Shown here in pieces: positions 24,670 to 46,800 of a stretch of DNA of 64,000 nt; within the stretch, counting starts at the first letter, position 1; each line of letters begins with the position of its first letter. A model generated the notes under the pieces. The model searched no databases, had not been told where the DNA came from, and saw only the letters and a list, made by a program, of their open reading frames with translations. The stretch lies in contig OX393570.1 of the NCBI GenBank assembly GCA_947652115.1, positions 19,893,590 through 19,957,589 on the forward strand, given 5' to 3'. The position numbers and the translations under genes were made by a program. This DNA comes from Blastomussa wellsi (Eukaryota > Cnidaria > Anthozoa > Scleractinia > Plerogyridae).

Positions 24670-26949
24670 ATGGTTTACTTCCATAACGTCAACCCTGGGG
24701 CTCGCGTCCAAGTAAGATGGCGGGGAGAAATCGAAAATGGAACCATTCGATACGCGGGTAGCTTGGTAGCAAAAGACGGCGAATGGGTTGGCATCGAGTT
24801 GGACAAAAGAGGTAGTGTTTTCTCGCTCGGTGGCCGGCCTCGGAAAGCGATTTGAAACGAGGTTAAAAAAACTATTTAATTCTAATTCAATAGCATCAAA
24901 GCAAAATGATTCTAGCTACAGAAATAAATGCTACATCGAATACAGGTTTGATATCGCTTCAACGCTCTAACCTTGTTTCTTATAAAAGCTTAATTAAATT
25001 GAAGTGCCTCGTGTTTTGATCATAAACTTTAAAGTTGATACTGTTTTGTCAACAGTAAAACCCAAAAGAGACATTTTACGTTATCTACGTATTTGAAGGA
25101 AACTTGAAGGCATTCTCGGGAGCTCAAACTCAGTACCGATTCGGTACTTCGATCGTTGATGCTAGTTGTGTTCTCATGTTTGATATCATTTTTTTAAAAT
25201 CATTTCTGGTCCACGAGGTGCATTGTTTAAGGGAAAAATTGAAACCATTGAGTTTTAATATGGTACAAGAGAAACAGACCAAAGCATGTCTTGATTGACA
25301 GCTGTCAGTCCATTCTGGGATCTTCATTCCTCAGATATCTCATCCGTTGTTTTATGTTACATTTTGTTATCCCATTTCAAGTTGGCCATTCAAGTGGTCT
25401 GTACAAGGGTATACAATACTTTCACTGCAGTGATGGATATGGAATATTCACACACGCAAGGAATGTCAGATTTGTACCAAGCAAAAGAACGTAAGTTAAT
25501 TTACTACAATAGGTTCTGATTATTCTCATCTCCACAGCCTGCAATCCATTTGAACTATGCCATGAAACTTTCATTAGCACTTCTCCTCAATTTGGCATTG
25601 CCACCGGCAACAAGTGCTGCTCCGTTCACCCACTTATTTGTTTTGTTCACATAAAACCAGACAATATAGGGCCAATTTCACAGTTTACAGTAAGTGTTTT
25701 AACACTGTTAAGCACCTTGACTGAAAAAAATTGCGAATGAGTGTTCGTTTTTGTTATATTAATACATCAGTCCATATAGAATGATATCAAATATTGCTGT
25801 AACTTACTGTTTTCCAAGCATGGTTAACAGTAGGTTTGTCATCCTAAAATTATTGGTCATTTCAGGTTACATGATTCTTACAAGCCGGTGTCCAAGACAT
25901 CATTCGTAGACGAGACCCTCTTTGCTAAAACAGAAGGTATTGTAATTTCATGTCACATACCAACATCTTTTTTGTACAATTAGAGTATTCCTTAGTTGAT
26001 TAAGTTCTTTATTCTTACCACTCATCTTCCTTACTACATATTGATACTCTGAGGGGAAATAAAATGTTGATCACTCTATGCAGGTTAGGCTTGGCTGACT
26101 GTGGTATTCTTTGTTCCTTGACAGTAATTCCAGTGAAGAGTTTCTCAGATCCTGAAGTCATATCTCACAAGTACCTCAGCAGGGTTAAAACAATGATTCA
26201 AGGTCCTTTATTTCTTTCTTCATGCACACTTAATTAGTTATCACACGAAGTTCCTGGCCAAAGGCTCAGAATAGAGCTCGTTTTTGTTCGGTTCATGTTG
26301 CTATAAACCATTTGGCACATCCAGTGATAATCAAAACTGGTAAATTTACATGTGTTGCCAAAGCCATCATGCACAGTCCCAGGCAGACCCAGATCTAACC
26401 CTAACCTACATGTAGATCCAAACCAGTTTCCTGTTTCAGGGAAATAAAGTTTTCAGGACCCAGGCTCTGCCAAGAAAAAAATGATTTCTGAACAGCAAAC
26501 TCCGAGTCCCCTTTGGAGAGTTTGGGTCCTCAACACTTGCACTGTTGTAAAATGTTCACATTAATGGTTTTTCTCTGGATCGTTGCCTGCCAGGTGTTTT
26601 AAACTATGGAGTAACAACAACATTCCCTATAAAGCATTCAAATTTTTATAAACCATGGTAAATTCAGACTGAAAGGTCGATTTAATTTATTTTTACAGGT
26701 GAATTTGTTCAGCCTGAAACAAAGACAAGGTTTAACAAAAACCATTTAGTTGGAGCATGCATTCCATCTGCAACAAGACAAAGAAGTCACTCAGCAACAT
26801 GTCTCCGTCAAGAAGATTATAACTGGAATAAACCCTTTATTTCTCCATCCTCCATTCCTCACATTCATGTCCCTCGACCCATCCTAAAGAGAATGCTAGG
26901 ATTTGAATACTTTGGGACAGCAATTCCAAGATATTCTAGTCTTTCATAA
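24670..26949 (+). CDS. Small CAP-Gly domain protein
   Basis: The model joins 24670-24811, 25382-25490, 25866-25936, 26125-26202 and 26699-26949: 651 nt, 216 residues, every junction in phase. Residues ~6-80 form a CAP-Gly domain: PGARVQVRW, GTIRYAGSLVAKDGEWVGIELD and LYKGIQYFHCSDGYGIFTHARNVRF. CAP-Gly domains bind microtubule plus-end proteins and the C-terminal EEY/F of tubulin. The usual GKNDG signature appears as GHSSG, a notable change in the ligand-contacting loop. The remaining ~135 residues are basic and proline/serine-containing (HVPRPILKRMLGFEYFGTA) and match no domain I recognise; there is no long coiled coil as in CLIP or dynactin p150. The donor after exon 4 (GTCCTT) is weak. The shared promoter with EFHC2 suggests a cilium-associated role. 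An upstream in-frame ATG at 24571 exists but lies in promoter-like sequence. Confidence 0.85.
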
Positions 26950-27953
26950 AGAAGAATTGCTGTGAACATGAAGTACTATGTAGAAAGGGGGTAGGGGCTT
27001 GCAGTAGTACAGGGGTACTGCACGAGCTGATTGCAGCATACAGTGCTGGCAGCATACAGTGTACATTTTTTAATCATTACAAGTAACCGGCAAAGCTCCA
27101 GCAGTCGCCAACCTGCGGTGCAACCACACTCAACACAAGATCCTTGGTATAGTTCATCTGAACAACAGCTCCCAAACACTTGTGTATTCTGATATCTCAC
27201 AGGTTTGCAAGGATCTGTGTATTCATTTCTGATTGGCTAGTTGCCTTTGCGCTTTTGTTAATAACCAAATTCATGAGAAACAGATCACACAATGCTACCC
27301 AAGTGTAATTCGATTCCAACAATAAACGCAAAAAGGTTGAATAGCAAATCAAAAATAATTTTTTTCTCTCTTAAGCCAACAGCTGAACAACCCTCTATAC
27401 GTACATTTAAGATAAATGTGTGAAGGAAAATTTACTGAGAGTAGCAATTAAGCAAATTTTATGCTGAAACTGCGGGAGTCATGTTACTTAGGTCTGTCAA
27501 CCCCTTTTTACTCTCAATTGAAATATATATTCTGCGAGAATTTATCCAGTCTAAATATTGTGTGACATTAGAACAAGCTTTTGGGGACTGTTGTCCAGAT
27601 GGACTATAACAGAGGACAGCAATATTTCTCTGACATCTCTCAATATCAACTGGCATCATAGGCTTGTAAAACGTACAGAGAGCTATGTTGCGATAGTCTT
27701 TTTCTCTTTCACCCATTGCAAACCTATGATGTCCAGCCTATCCAACTGCATTGCGTACAGTTTACATTCCGTGTATATTTCAGATACAAATATGAAAATG
27801 TTACATGTAAACAACTTCTGTTGATTTCAACATGTTCATCTTTACATTTTGCTAAATATCACAAGGAACCTAGCACTGCTAAAACAGTTTTTTTTGTTTG
27901 CTTAGTGTTAAGATTTTTTACAGTTTCATAAATGTATTTTAACACATTAAATG
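26950..27953. other. Intergenic gap between convergent 3' ends
   Basis: Contains the 3' UTRs of the CAP-Gly gene (plus) and TAF6 (minus). Polyadenylation-like AATAAA occurs near 27321. No further gene, RNA or defined repeat was seen. Confidence 0.6.
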
Positions 27954-37834
<9,881 letters not shown>

Positions 37835-38101
37835 TTTAAATCAAGATGTTTGGCTTTGAAATAAAACTTCAGTTCACCTTTCTCTTTTCCGCCATTTTCC
37901 ATCCTACTCAGAAAATATGATCAGCGGTTCTCAAAGTATTGGGCACCAGCTCGTCGCGGCTAAAAGGTGCTTCCAGCATTACGCTGATCTTTTCCTATTG
38001 AACGCATTGTCTTCAGATTCTCTTGGGACGACTGTAATACCCAGGAGAATGGGGAAAAAAGGTTATGGAAAATTTTTGGTGGGAAAAGGGCAAGCCCCAA
38101 C

Positions 38102-38470
38102 GGCGGAGCGCCCAGCCCCCAGGACTGCGCAAGCAACCGCGGCGGAGCGCCCAGCCACCAGGACTGCGCAAGCCCCCGCGGCGGAGCACCTCGCCCCCAG
38201 GACTGCGCAAGCCCCCGCGGCGGAGCGCCCAGCCTCCAGGACTGCGCAAGCCCCCGCGGCGGAGCGCCTAGCCCCCAGGACTGCGCAAGCCCCCGCGGCG
38301 GAGCGCCCAGCCCCCAGGACTGCGCAAGCAACCGAGGACTGCGCAAGCCAAGCCAACGCGGCGGAGCGCCTAGCCCCCAGGACTGCGCAAGCCCCCGCGG
38401 CGGAGCGCCCAGCCCCCAGGACTGCGCAAGCCCCCGCGGCGGAGCACCTCGCCCCCAGGACTGCGCAAGA
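38102..38470. repeat. GC-rich 39-bp minisatellite
   Basis: About nine copies of a 39-bp unit built from GGCGGAGCGCCCAGC, CCCCAGGACTGCGCAAGC and CCCCGC, with an irregular copy near 38330-38360. It begins ~270 bp upstream of the TAF6 start codon. Because 39 is divisible by three, frames remain open on both strands (plus frame: AERPAPRTAQAPA per unit). I do not call it a gene: no start context, splice structure or homology supports one. Confidence 0.95.
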
Positions 38471-38473
38471 GCT

Positions 38474-39034
38474 GACGTTTCGAGCGTTAGCCCTTCGTCG
38501 TCGGAGCGAATTGACATTATCAACCCAGTTGATAAAACAAAATTATATTGTTGTACTTCCCACCGACGCAGCACCATAGTTTCTTTAGAAACTTACCCCC
38601 TCTAACTTTGACAAGGACAGGTTCACGGACCAAATTTAAGAGAATTTTCTAAAGTCTACAAGCACCTCTCGTCAACATTTGGCAAATGAGCCACAACTCA
38701 CGACCGCTGCCTTTCTGAGAACAGAAGTGCTTATAGCCTTTCTCGCCTGGCCCGTTGAAACTAGATCGCTAACTTTACCGCCAGTGGGCGTCCTGGAATG
38801 GTAACCTGTGATCAGACGTTCAATTTTTCACGGTGACGGAAGGGGAAGACTGTACCTCGACAAATAGTCCAGTTAAGCCATTTAAAGCCATTTAAAGTCT
38901 AATCGCTCAGACGAAGGGCTATCGCTCGAAACGTCAGCTCTCGAATCATTATCAACCAAGTTGATAAAACCAAATTATATTGTTATACTTCCCACCGACG
39001 CAGCACCACCGTTTCTTTAGAAACTTACCTCCTC
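38474..39034. repeat. Duplicated segment with a hairpin motif, two copies
   Basis: A ~85-bp block (ATTATCAAC...GTTGATAAAAC, TTCCCACCGACGCAGCACCA, TTTCTTTAGAAACTTACC) occurs at 38518-38602 and again at 38949-39034 in the same orientation. Just left of each is a hairpin motif, GCTGACGTTTCGAGCG...CCCTTCGTC (38471-38503) and GACGAAGGGC...CTCGAAACGTCAGC (38909-38937), inverted relative to one another. 38600-38900 otherwise shows nothing recognisable. Confidence 0.85.
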
Positions 39035-39245
39035 TATGCATTAATTGGCGCATACTCCGTTGAGGGCAAAGCAAACAATTTCGGGTGAGAGGAAAAATAT
39101 CCGAATGAAAATCTGGGGAAAAGACATCATTTTTCCGTTCTTGTTGGAAAAAATGTAGCAAGAAAAGTCTTTCAAACCCAACAAGCTCATAGTTGCCCTC
39201 ACTCAATTCCAGTTAAAAGTTATCTAGCGGATACGACTATTGCTA

Positions 39246-39345
39246 CCCCCCCCCCCCCCCCTCCCTGGATGGGACGCTGGACCATCGCCGGTTTCTGCAA
39301 TTCGCCGCGGAACCCATCGTTTATACTCGGATCCGGCAGGGAAGG
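39246..39345 (-). mobile_element. SINE 3'-end fragment with poly-C run
   Basis: After a run of ~16 C, CTCCCTGGATGGGACGCTGG, ACCATCGC and CCATCGTTTATACTC match in order the tail of the SINEs at 21130-21412 and 51700-51987. Only the 3' part is present. Confidence 0.6.
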
Positions 39346-39461
39346 CTGCCATAAAAGGTGTTTATGATCGCTGGGATCATGGTAACTTTATCTTCGAAAC
39401 ATTTTATATCAAAACTATTGTTAATTATAAAATATCAAACTTTTATTATTTCATTCTCAGA

Positions 39462-42143
39462 TTATTCTTTGTACTCTTTCGGCCATATCGAGATCTCTCG
39501 GATGATCACCCAATGTTTCACTTCTGCAATAACTTGCAGTTTTAAACATTTTGCATGAGAGCTTACAATATTTTCCAAGTTTTTTACGTCCAAAATAGGA
39601 TCAACAAAATGGCCGATCTTCGTACACTGTGACTCATCACAGCGACTTGTTGCTATGTCTGTTCCGCACGCCATAACAACCGCGTTTGTCAGCGTGTCTC
39701 TAAGCAGTGGGCTTCCTGTCGATATTAACACACGTGAGATCCAAAGAGGTTCTCTGAACTCAATGGTGATGCTATCATCTACTTTTGGTGTTTGAAGCCA
39801 GGCGAAACCTATATTCTCGTTATAAGCTTTTTCTAATCCATGGCCTCCTTCAAAGGTAATTCCCGTCGTTTTAAAATTAACTTCGGGTTTTGCGCCGCGA
39901 AGATGTTTTCCCATTTTAAATAGGAACTCATCCATTTTCTGGTTGGTTACTTTAACAGTTGTTCGGAGATACGCATGGATATCCATTATTTCAAAAGGCA
40001 GACGTCCACCTGTAAAAAGGGCGCCATATTCAGCCAAATCCTCGAGCATTTCCGCAGAATAAAGCCGTCCTAGACCAGGCAAAGAATTCTCCCCTACATG
40101 GTGCGCGTAAAACGAAATATTTTTCTCTTCAAAATTATCAATTATTTGTTTAATGACTGGGAAATATGGCTTGATAGCTCGTGCCTGGTCGGTCAGATGC
40201 AGGTAGTGCTCAGACATTCGAAAGCAATATTCAAATAGAAAAATAAGTCTCTTGTTAAAATACATGGTAGTTTTCTTAAAATCGTCCGTAGTTGATACCA
40301 TACTTCCCCATCCTAGGGGTTCTCTGCTGACCTCCCTCAGAAATTTATCCGTGGGGTAGGTAACTTGAATGAGCCCATTGTTGAGTTCTTCTTGAAAATT
40401 GTCTTTTATTCCTTGTAAAATGGCTGCGTTTGGATCTCCCTCGAAAACCACGACAATAACAATGTCTGAATGGTCCGTGGCTGAAATGTGAGTTGTGAAG
40501 GAACGGAGAGCTTGCATCAGGTTATCTTCTTCGCCCAGCCTGCTCACAAGGCCAATACTCAGATAAACTAAAAACGAAGGAAAATGGATTTAGTTAAAGG
40601 TTGCCTAGTTCCTAGGAAATAAAACGTAAACTGCGGTGATAAACATAACGAGCAAACACATTGCTGGAGAAAAATAAAATATTTTTAAGTTGACCTCAAG
40701 TTAAAAATATTTTATTTTTCTCCAGCAATGCGTTTGCTCGTTATTTTTATCACCGCAGTTTGCGTCTTATTTCGTATCTTGTTCCTAGGCCTCGATTTTC
40801 GTAGCGCTCAGCTCGTTCTGGTCACGTGGTACAAGCGAAATAAGCGTACGAACGAGTTGTGACGTCGTCCAGTATCGCGAAGGTCTGTGGGAAAAGCCGT
40901 ACCGGGTGCGGTTGACACGCGTCTCGCTATCGATTGCTCTACAACTGATAAATCGTTATCCGGTCACTAGTGATTTATCCGGTATAGCCGTGGATAGCAA
41001 GGACTGAAGAAGGAGCATACAAGTTACGATTTTAGCAAATCCGTCGAACAGTCCGCGTTTTTCTCAGTCAGTCGAACACACTCAATCACCCAGCTGTTTA
41101 GGCCCAGATGGAGCATAGACCATTAATGACTTCAGCTCTCCATCTGCTTCTGTCCTGGGCCAAAGGTGGCCCAAATCCTCATTTCAGCCAACACACGCAA
41201 CCGCCACGAGATCTTTGGACGACCCAGTCTGTTGGACATGTGGCACAAAAGAACGTGACTGGAAACTGATTGAGAGTCGTGAAACGCGCGTCCATTTGCG
41301 CTCTTTCTCGCCTCATGCTCGATGGACTGACAAAAAGGGACTGTTCGTCTCTGAGTCTAAACAACTAGTGTAGTCTCTCCCGTCTCCGGAGGACGGCGCT
41401 TTTCTCGCCCGATGACCGTCATTGAACCTAAGTTGCAACCTTCACTTCTGCGCTATTAAAAATATCTCTAAATTACAGTTGGTATCACCTAGGCTACCTT
41501 TCTGTTCTCTTTGTTTCCCAAGAACGAGTCCTTGTATGGTATCCACGCCATCCAATAACCGTTTTGTGCAGTGCCTCGATAGAAGCGCTGACGGGCAATG
41601 TGCACCTGGAATACCATCATTTGCATCTGAATTGACGCATGAAACCGACAATGAAGTGTGCTTGAGGTAAATATCTGACAAATAAAAAGTCGCGTAGCAC
41701 AAAATTAGGTTCTCACCCCAGTTTAAAAAGGATAAAATGTAATTTTTCCTTCTTAACCTTCGTGTACCAAAAGGGTAAAATCTTCGCGATAAAATATTGC
41801 GTTCAATCAGATTTCTTCCCCAACAAAGTTGCGCAAAATGGGCACATAGTTAGAAAATTGTTTTGACTAGTTATACTCCTCGAAGCGAAAATAAACTACG
41901 GTCGATCTTTGTTGAAATTTGCAAGAACAAGGCGGAAATGTTGAACATGTTAGTTAGAAATATCTTACTGCACTCCGCCAATTGCCATTTACCGGAATAT
42001 TAATAGCAGTTTAACTTGTGATACTTTCCCAAGAAAACTACTAGCTACAAATTTTTGAAACAATACTTACGCTTAACCACCATTGCAGCATTAAACAAAA
42101 TGACTCCATACAGAGCAAACGTGAAGAAGTTTTGTTTCCACAT
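39462..42143 (-). CDS. MGAT4-like glycosyltransferase, possibly inactive
   Basis: Two exons, 42143-42071 and 40567-39462, join in phase (C|TT leucine): 1179 nt, 392 residues. Residues ~5-23 (NFFTFALYGVILFNAAMVV) form an uncleaved signal anchor, so a type II Golgi protein is expected. The lumenal part follows the MGAT4 / glycosyltransferase family 54 plan: YLSIGLVSR near the start, SDIVIVVVFEGDPN, GLIQVTYP, NKRLIFLFEYCFRMSEHYLHL, then the C-terminal lectin-like region (GGHGLEKAYNENIGFAWLQT, REPLWISRVLISTGS). MGAT4 enzymes add the beta-1,4-GlcNAc branch to N-glycans. Where they have an LEDD-type metal-binding motif, this protein reads LTDQA (residues ~149-153), so catalysis is doubtful. It is shorter than MGAT4A/B (~535), mainly because it lacks the long stem. 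There is a palindromic repeat in the intron. Confidence 0.85.
40615..40785. repeat. Long palindrome (inverted-repeat element)
   Basis: The left arm contains AACTGCGGTGATAAACATAA, CGAGCAAAC and TTGCTGGAGAAAAATAAAAT. The right arm repeats these as the reverse complement (ATTTTATTTTTCTCCAGCAA, GTTTGCTCG, ATCACCGCAGTTTGCGT). The arms are ~75 bp with a ~15-bp loop. It lies in the intron of the MGAT4-like gene. The short loop and few mismatches suggest a young MITE. Confidence 0.88.
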
Positions 42144-43897
42144 TTTAAAACAGTTCTGTGTAGTGAAATATGACTGAAATCTTTAAACGAGGAAACCAAA
42201 GTCGATATCGATCTGAGCTGAAAATGAAAACTTTTACCACGGCAACCGTACGCTGCCTGAGAGCATGTCGGTAAACCTGCTTTACCGTTGCTATGGAAAT
42301 TATATTTTTGCCGATGAGAGAAAATTTTGACACTGAGCAATTACATTGAATAAGAATTAAATTCAATAAAAAAATCAAAATCGAATTTATTGATGTCTTG
42401 TGACCAGGCTTGCTTATATGGAGGTCGTGCCCGTTAGGGACTGTGAACGAATTTTATTACTTCAGAAAAACGAAAGACTCGGCAAGTATTAATATATTAC
42501 AATTATAATTGCATTGTTACAAAAACAAGGAGACCTGAACACGAAGTGAATTATTTCCAATTCGCAAACGGTTCTTGTCGCGTCGAACGCGGTCTAGCGG
42601 AAAGATACAATTTGCAAGGGGCTCGGATAGCAGTCGCCACTAGGTCCCTCAGGTCACGGCCCTTCAAGAGAAGAATAAAACAAACAAAACGAGCAACGCT
42701 CCTCGCCCCCAAAACAATAGCAACTACTACGCTTGAGGACCTGTAGGATCACAAGCTTACGAGGCCTGCTTCACAGCTGCTCACAGGACCACCCAATCCC
42801 ATCAACCAGACCCACATGAATAATTATGAGCTTCTGTCTTTTTCCATGGCCAAGTTAAAGTCATGCCAATGGGATTACGTAACCTGCAATGACGCACTTA
42901 GCTTCCGTCGTAAATGTGATCCAAACACTCGTATGTCCGGAGGTTACTCCCGAGGCAATTGTGCAATGAGTTAGCAAAAAAAACTGATAAAATGGTAATC
43001 GCCGAACAACCGATAACCTCTTAAACTTGTAAAGCTGAACGAGCGATATAGAAATTTACTGATAAGATAATTGGGCAAAGGTCGTGAATGACCGTTCCGA
43101 GATTATAGATCGACATTTTATGCATTTCAAACTAAATTATATGCAAGCTTTCTTTATAATAAAATGTGTTCACCAGTAGGAAAAAAGGACACCACACCAA
43201 CATAAGTCAGTTGTGCAAAGTTACATCAAAGCGGGAGCTCTGCCATCTTGTATAAAGGTTTACCCTCGATTTTTTAAGTTTGCCAATTACAATTCTTCTT
43301 GGTCTTCCTCATTTCAAGCCATCCCTATTCCTTCTCAGTTGATTGCTACTTTTTTTGGTGTTTCCCTGCCTTGGCCTTGGACGGTTCTTGGAACCGTGTA
43401 GACCTGTGTACTTTCAAAAGATGTCTTCACTGTCAAATCGGCTTTACTAGAAACAAGGGTTAAAGCGTTCAGCACATTTTTAAATAGTTGAATTTTTTTA
43501 GAATTTAATCTTGCGATCCTCAGACAGAACAATCTGTTTTATATATATATATATCATATATATTGGAGGCTGAAGAAGGGTTTTATTATTGTCCTGTAGT
43601 GCTAGCGTGTTAATTAAGTATCCTATGGAATGTCATTGTGCTAGTGTCACGGTTAATTCACTAACTTCACTCAATGCCGTTTGACGTTTTGTTTGAGAAT
43701 TGCGCTTGCTTATTGTTATAAGGTCATTAAAAAACAGAGTCAGAAGTCAAACTTCGTTTCCTTTTATCTCGACAAGTTCTCCATTAACTTCTGCATGGAA
43801 ACAATACATTAATGATTGAGGTTTTGCGGTTCAAAGTTACATTCATTGTGAGAAAAAATTGCAAGTCAGAAAGCTAACTTGCAAAGAAACATTTGTT
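42144..43897. other. Divergent intergenic region
   Basis: Separates the start codons of the MGAT4-like gene (minus) and the SAM-angiomotin gene (plus). An (AT)n tract lies at about 43540-43562. No exon, RNA gene or clear repeat ends could be supported. It should hold both promoters. Confidence 0.55.
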
Positions 43898-46800
43898 ATG
43901 GACTGGAACGCCGAAGACGTTGTTCGCTGGTTAAAGGAAATAGGACTTTCAAAATATGCCAAGAGATTTAGAGGTAGTTAGTTTTTATAACAGTTTTGTT
44001 CCTATCCTTTCACCAGAGACACTTGCCTAATGAAACAAACCTAACTCGTTAATGCTCCAAGGCTAGCCGTTTGACTTACACTGGACCAGCCGTGCAGATC
44101 GAAGTTATGCCAAGCGAAACTGCCGCGAAGTTGTGCAATATTCTGTATAAATCACTAGAGTTTTCATAACAGCACTTATCAAGGTCCACTATCTCTGAAC
44201 TTGTGTAATTTTTTGTGATGTTAAGCCCTGCCCTCACTTTCACTGTTGAGTTCTCATCTTAGTACAAGTTGTGATTTGTTGTTTGTGTAGGGTACTTGGT
44301 AAATGGCGCCGTATTGCTGCAAATGGACGAAACTTTACTCGGTAAGTGTACTCAGCGTTAAATTTGACTTGATGTTACTGACAACTCGTCTCTGGGTCTA
44401 TATCTGTTTTAATCTTTCCTCATGAGGGCATCTCAAATCATTCATCTGCGCCATGTCTTGAAGCACGCTTTGCAGTTCTACTTTATAAACAAACATAAAT
44501 TAGAAACACAACACAAGTATCTGCCACAATATTCAAACAGTAGTACTCTATTATTCGGCCGGATATATCACTGAGGCTGTTACAGTGTCGTAAATTTCAG
44601 ACAGCTTTGGAAAGTTTCTCTGTATATTTATTTTTTTAATAGCAACCATTGTGGCGAACAGTACAAATAAATTTTGTAGAGTTGATACGCCAATTACAGA
44701 TGCTTAAAACTTTCGCTATTGTTTGTGCGCTTTATCATCTATGATATTATGTTATCCAAGAGGTTTATTCCAAATCCCTTTATATCCAAGCAGATAATGC
44801 GTAAGTCTATATTAACTCGGTGGTTATGTTGATTAAATAAGGGTTGAAATAAAAATAAACACTTTTCCATCGCTTTCTCTAACTTATGTAACAAATCTTT
44901 TCAGTCTTTGAGCTAAGTGTTTGATGAATATTCCACTCGCTTTTGTTTTGAATCCATGTGTTTGTCAGAGCAGGCGAAGGGGCCAACAATGGCAAAGTGA
45001 TTTTTTTTTCATTGAGCCACAATTGTCAATTATCTCTGTCGGTGTAATGTTTTAAGCTCCATTCAACCAAACCACAAATTAGCGATTTCATGCACATCCG
45101 TCAAAGTCACGATAATACCACGTTGTTTTGCAACACTTTGCAATGACTTTGTTTATACTTTGATTAATAGTTTATCATTTCACACCAAACCTCTATTGTC
45201 GTATAAAGAGACACAAGTTAGCTAGAAACATCATTATTAATCAAAAAATAAAGTTGAAGACGAAATCCAATAAAGAAGTCTTGCTTTTTACAAGAATCTA
45301 CTACAGTTCACAAATGATATTATTCTGATTCTGGGTAAAATTCGCTTGTCATGATTTCTTATTTCTAGTTCATAAAGCCCATTGATGGAATTAGAAAAAA
45401 CCTCCTTTAGTAACAAATTATTAGAACAATTAAAGTACCAAAATTGTTTTTTGGTTTGCATTTATAAACAAGCTTGTACACGGTATGAGGCTACGAGCAA
45501 GTATAAGCTTTCCAGAGGTCAACTATCACGCGATAGAAATCTCGAGCTCATAATCTAATTGTTAAATATATAAAGCTGCGGGCTGGTTCTCATTCTGCCT
45601 TCAATACAGTTTACCTATCCTTTAGAGTTCATAAATGTGTTTTGATTTTTCCTTCAACACAACGGCCTCAACAAGATTATCTTAGTGCAAAAATAAACTC
45701 ATATTTTCATTTTTCTCCCTGTACTGTTTTTATAGATGACCTTGAAGTCACAGATCCTGACGACCGGGAAACTCTTCTAAAAGAAACCGCGAAGCTGGCT
45801 TCAACGCAAAGTGACAAATCACAAATCTTGGTTGTGAACAATGAAACAGAAGAAGAGCTGCAAAATGCACCAGTTTTAGCCAATCCTCTTATAACTGTCA
45901 GCAATTTTGACGGCGGTGCAAACGGACCAAGATTGGTTCTAGTGTGTGATGATGATGATGGCATACAAGAAAACAATCGCAGAATATCAAATGAAGATTT
46001 GATAAATCAAAGAATTATAAATTTAGCCTACAGAGATGGAGAAGACTCAACAACAGAAGATAATTCTGAAAGAGATTTTAGTTTTAAGGACAGTGATGAT
46101 GAACACAGCTTTGGTAAGTAAAGCATCCTGTTCTGTTTTACTGTGAACAAGATTTTTGCACGTAGTGCAAACCTATGTTCCGGCGTCCCGTCCCGTCCCG
46201 TACTTGTATCGTGACATCGATCCCCTGACCCGGGAGATCGGATCATTTCCGTAAGTGTTTCCAAAGAAAGCTTTTATTTTTTTATGTAGATATTTATGAC
46301 GAAGATAAAGACACTGCAGCTGATTCGTCGCCTGTAGCGCGAGCAGTTGCTACTAGGGCAACGCAAATGGTAGAACTATTATCTCGAGATAATGTGGCTT
46401 TAAGAAAAAAACTGGAAAATGCGTACTTCAAGATGAATGGAATGCAAATGGTAAGTAAAAAATGTCTTCTTAAATAGGTTATATGGAACATGTAGAGTAT
46501 TTATGTTACAATCCTGGCCGTGAGCTAGCTCAGAGCCTTCGTTCCTATGGACAGCGGTTGGTGCCATGGAGGAAAGGCTCTGGGGAAGAAGTTGCTGGTA
46601 GGTACTTGGTTAGCCTGCGTAGCTGGCGGGATTCGCGGCGGAGTGAATTTGTTTTTGGGAGGCCGTCGTCGGAGCGGCAAAGTCGTGGAGAGATTGGCGA
46701 GGAGTCGAGCGAATGCTGAGTGAGTAGCTCGCACCCTCAAATCCCGCCGGCTACGCAGGCTGGTGCTTGGGGTAGTTTTTTATCATTGTTCAGCCAGTAA

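Noticed and set aside
27716..27931. Small frame near the CAP-Gly/TAF6 gap
   Set aside because: No motif, no splice structure; lies in expected 3' UTR sequence.
38471..38508. Hammerhead-like motif GACGAAGGGC...GAAACGTCAGC
   Set aside because: Outer arms CTGACG/CGTCAG enclose the core as one hairpin; the topology is wrong for a hammerhead.
37917..38579. Long open frames on both strands over the 39-bp minisatellite
   Set aside because: Frames are open only because the unit is a multiple of three and lacks stops. No homology, splice sites or start context.
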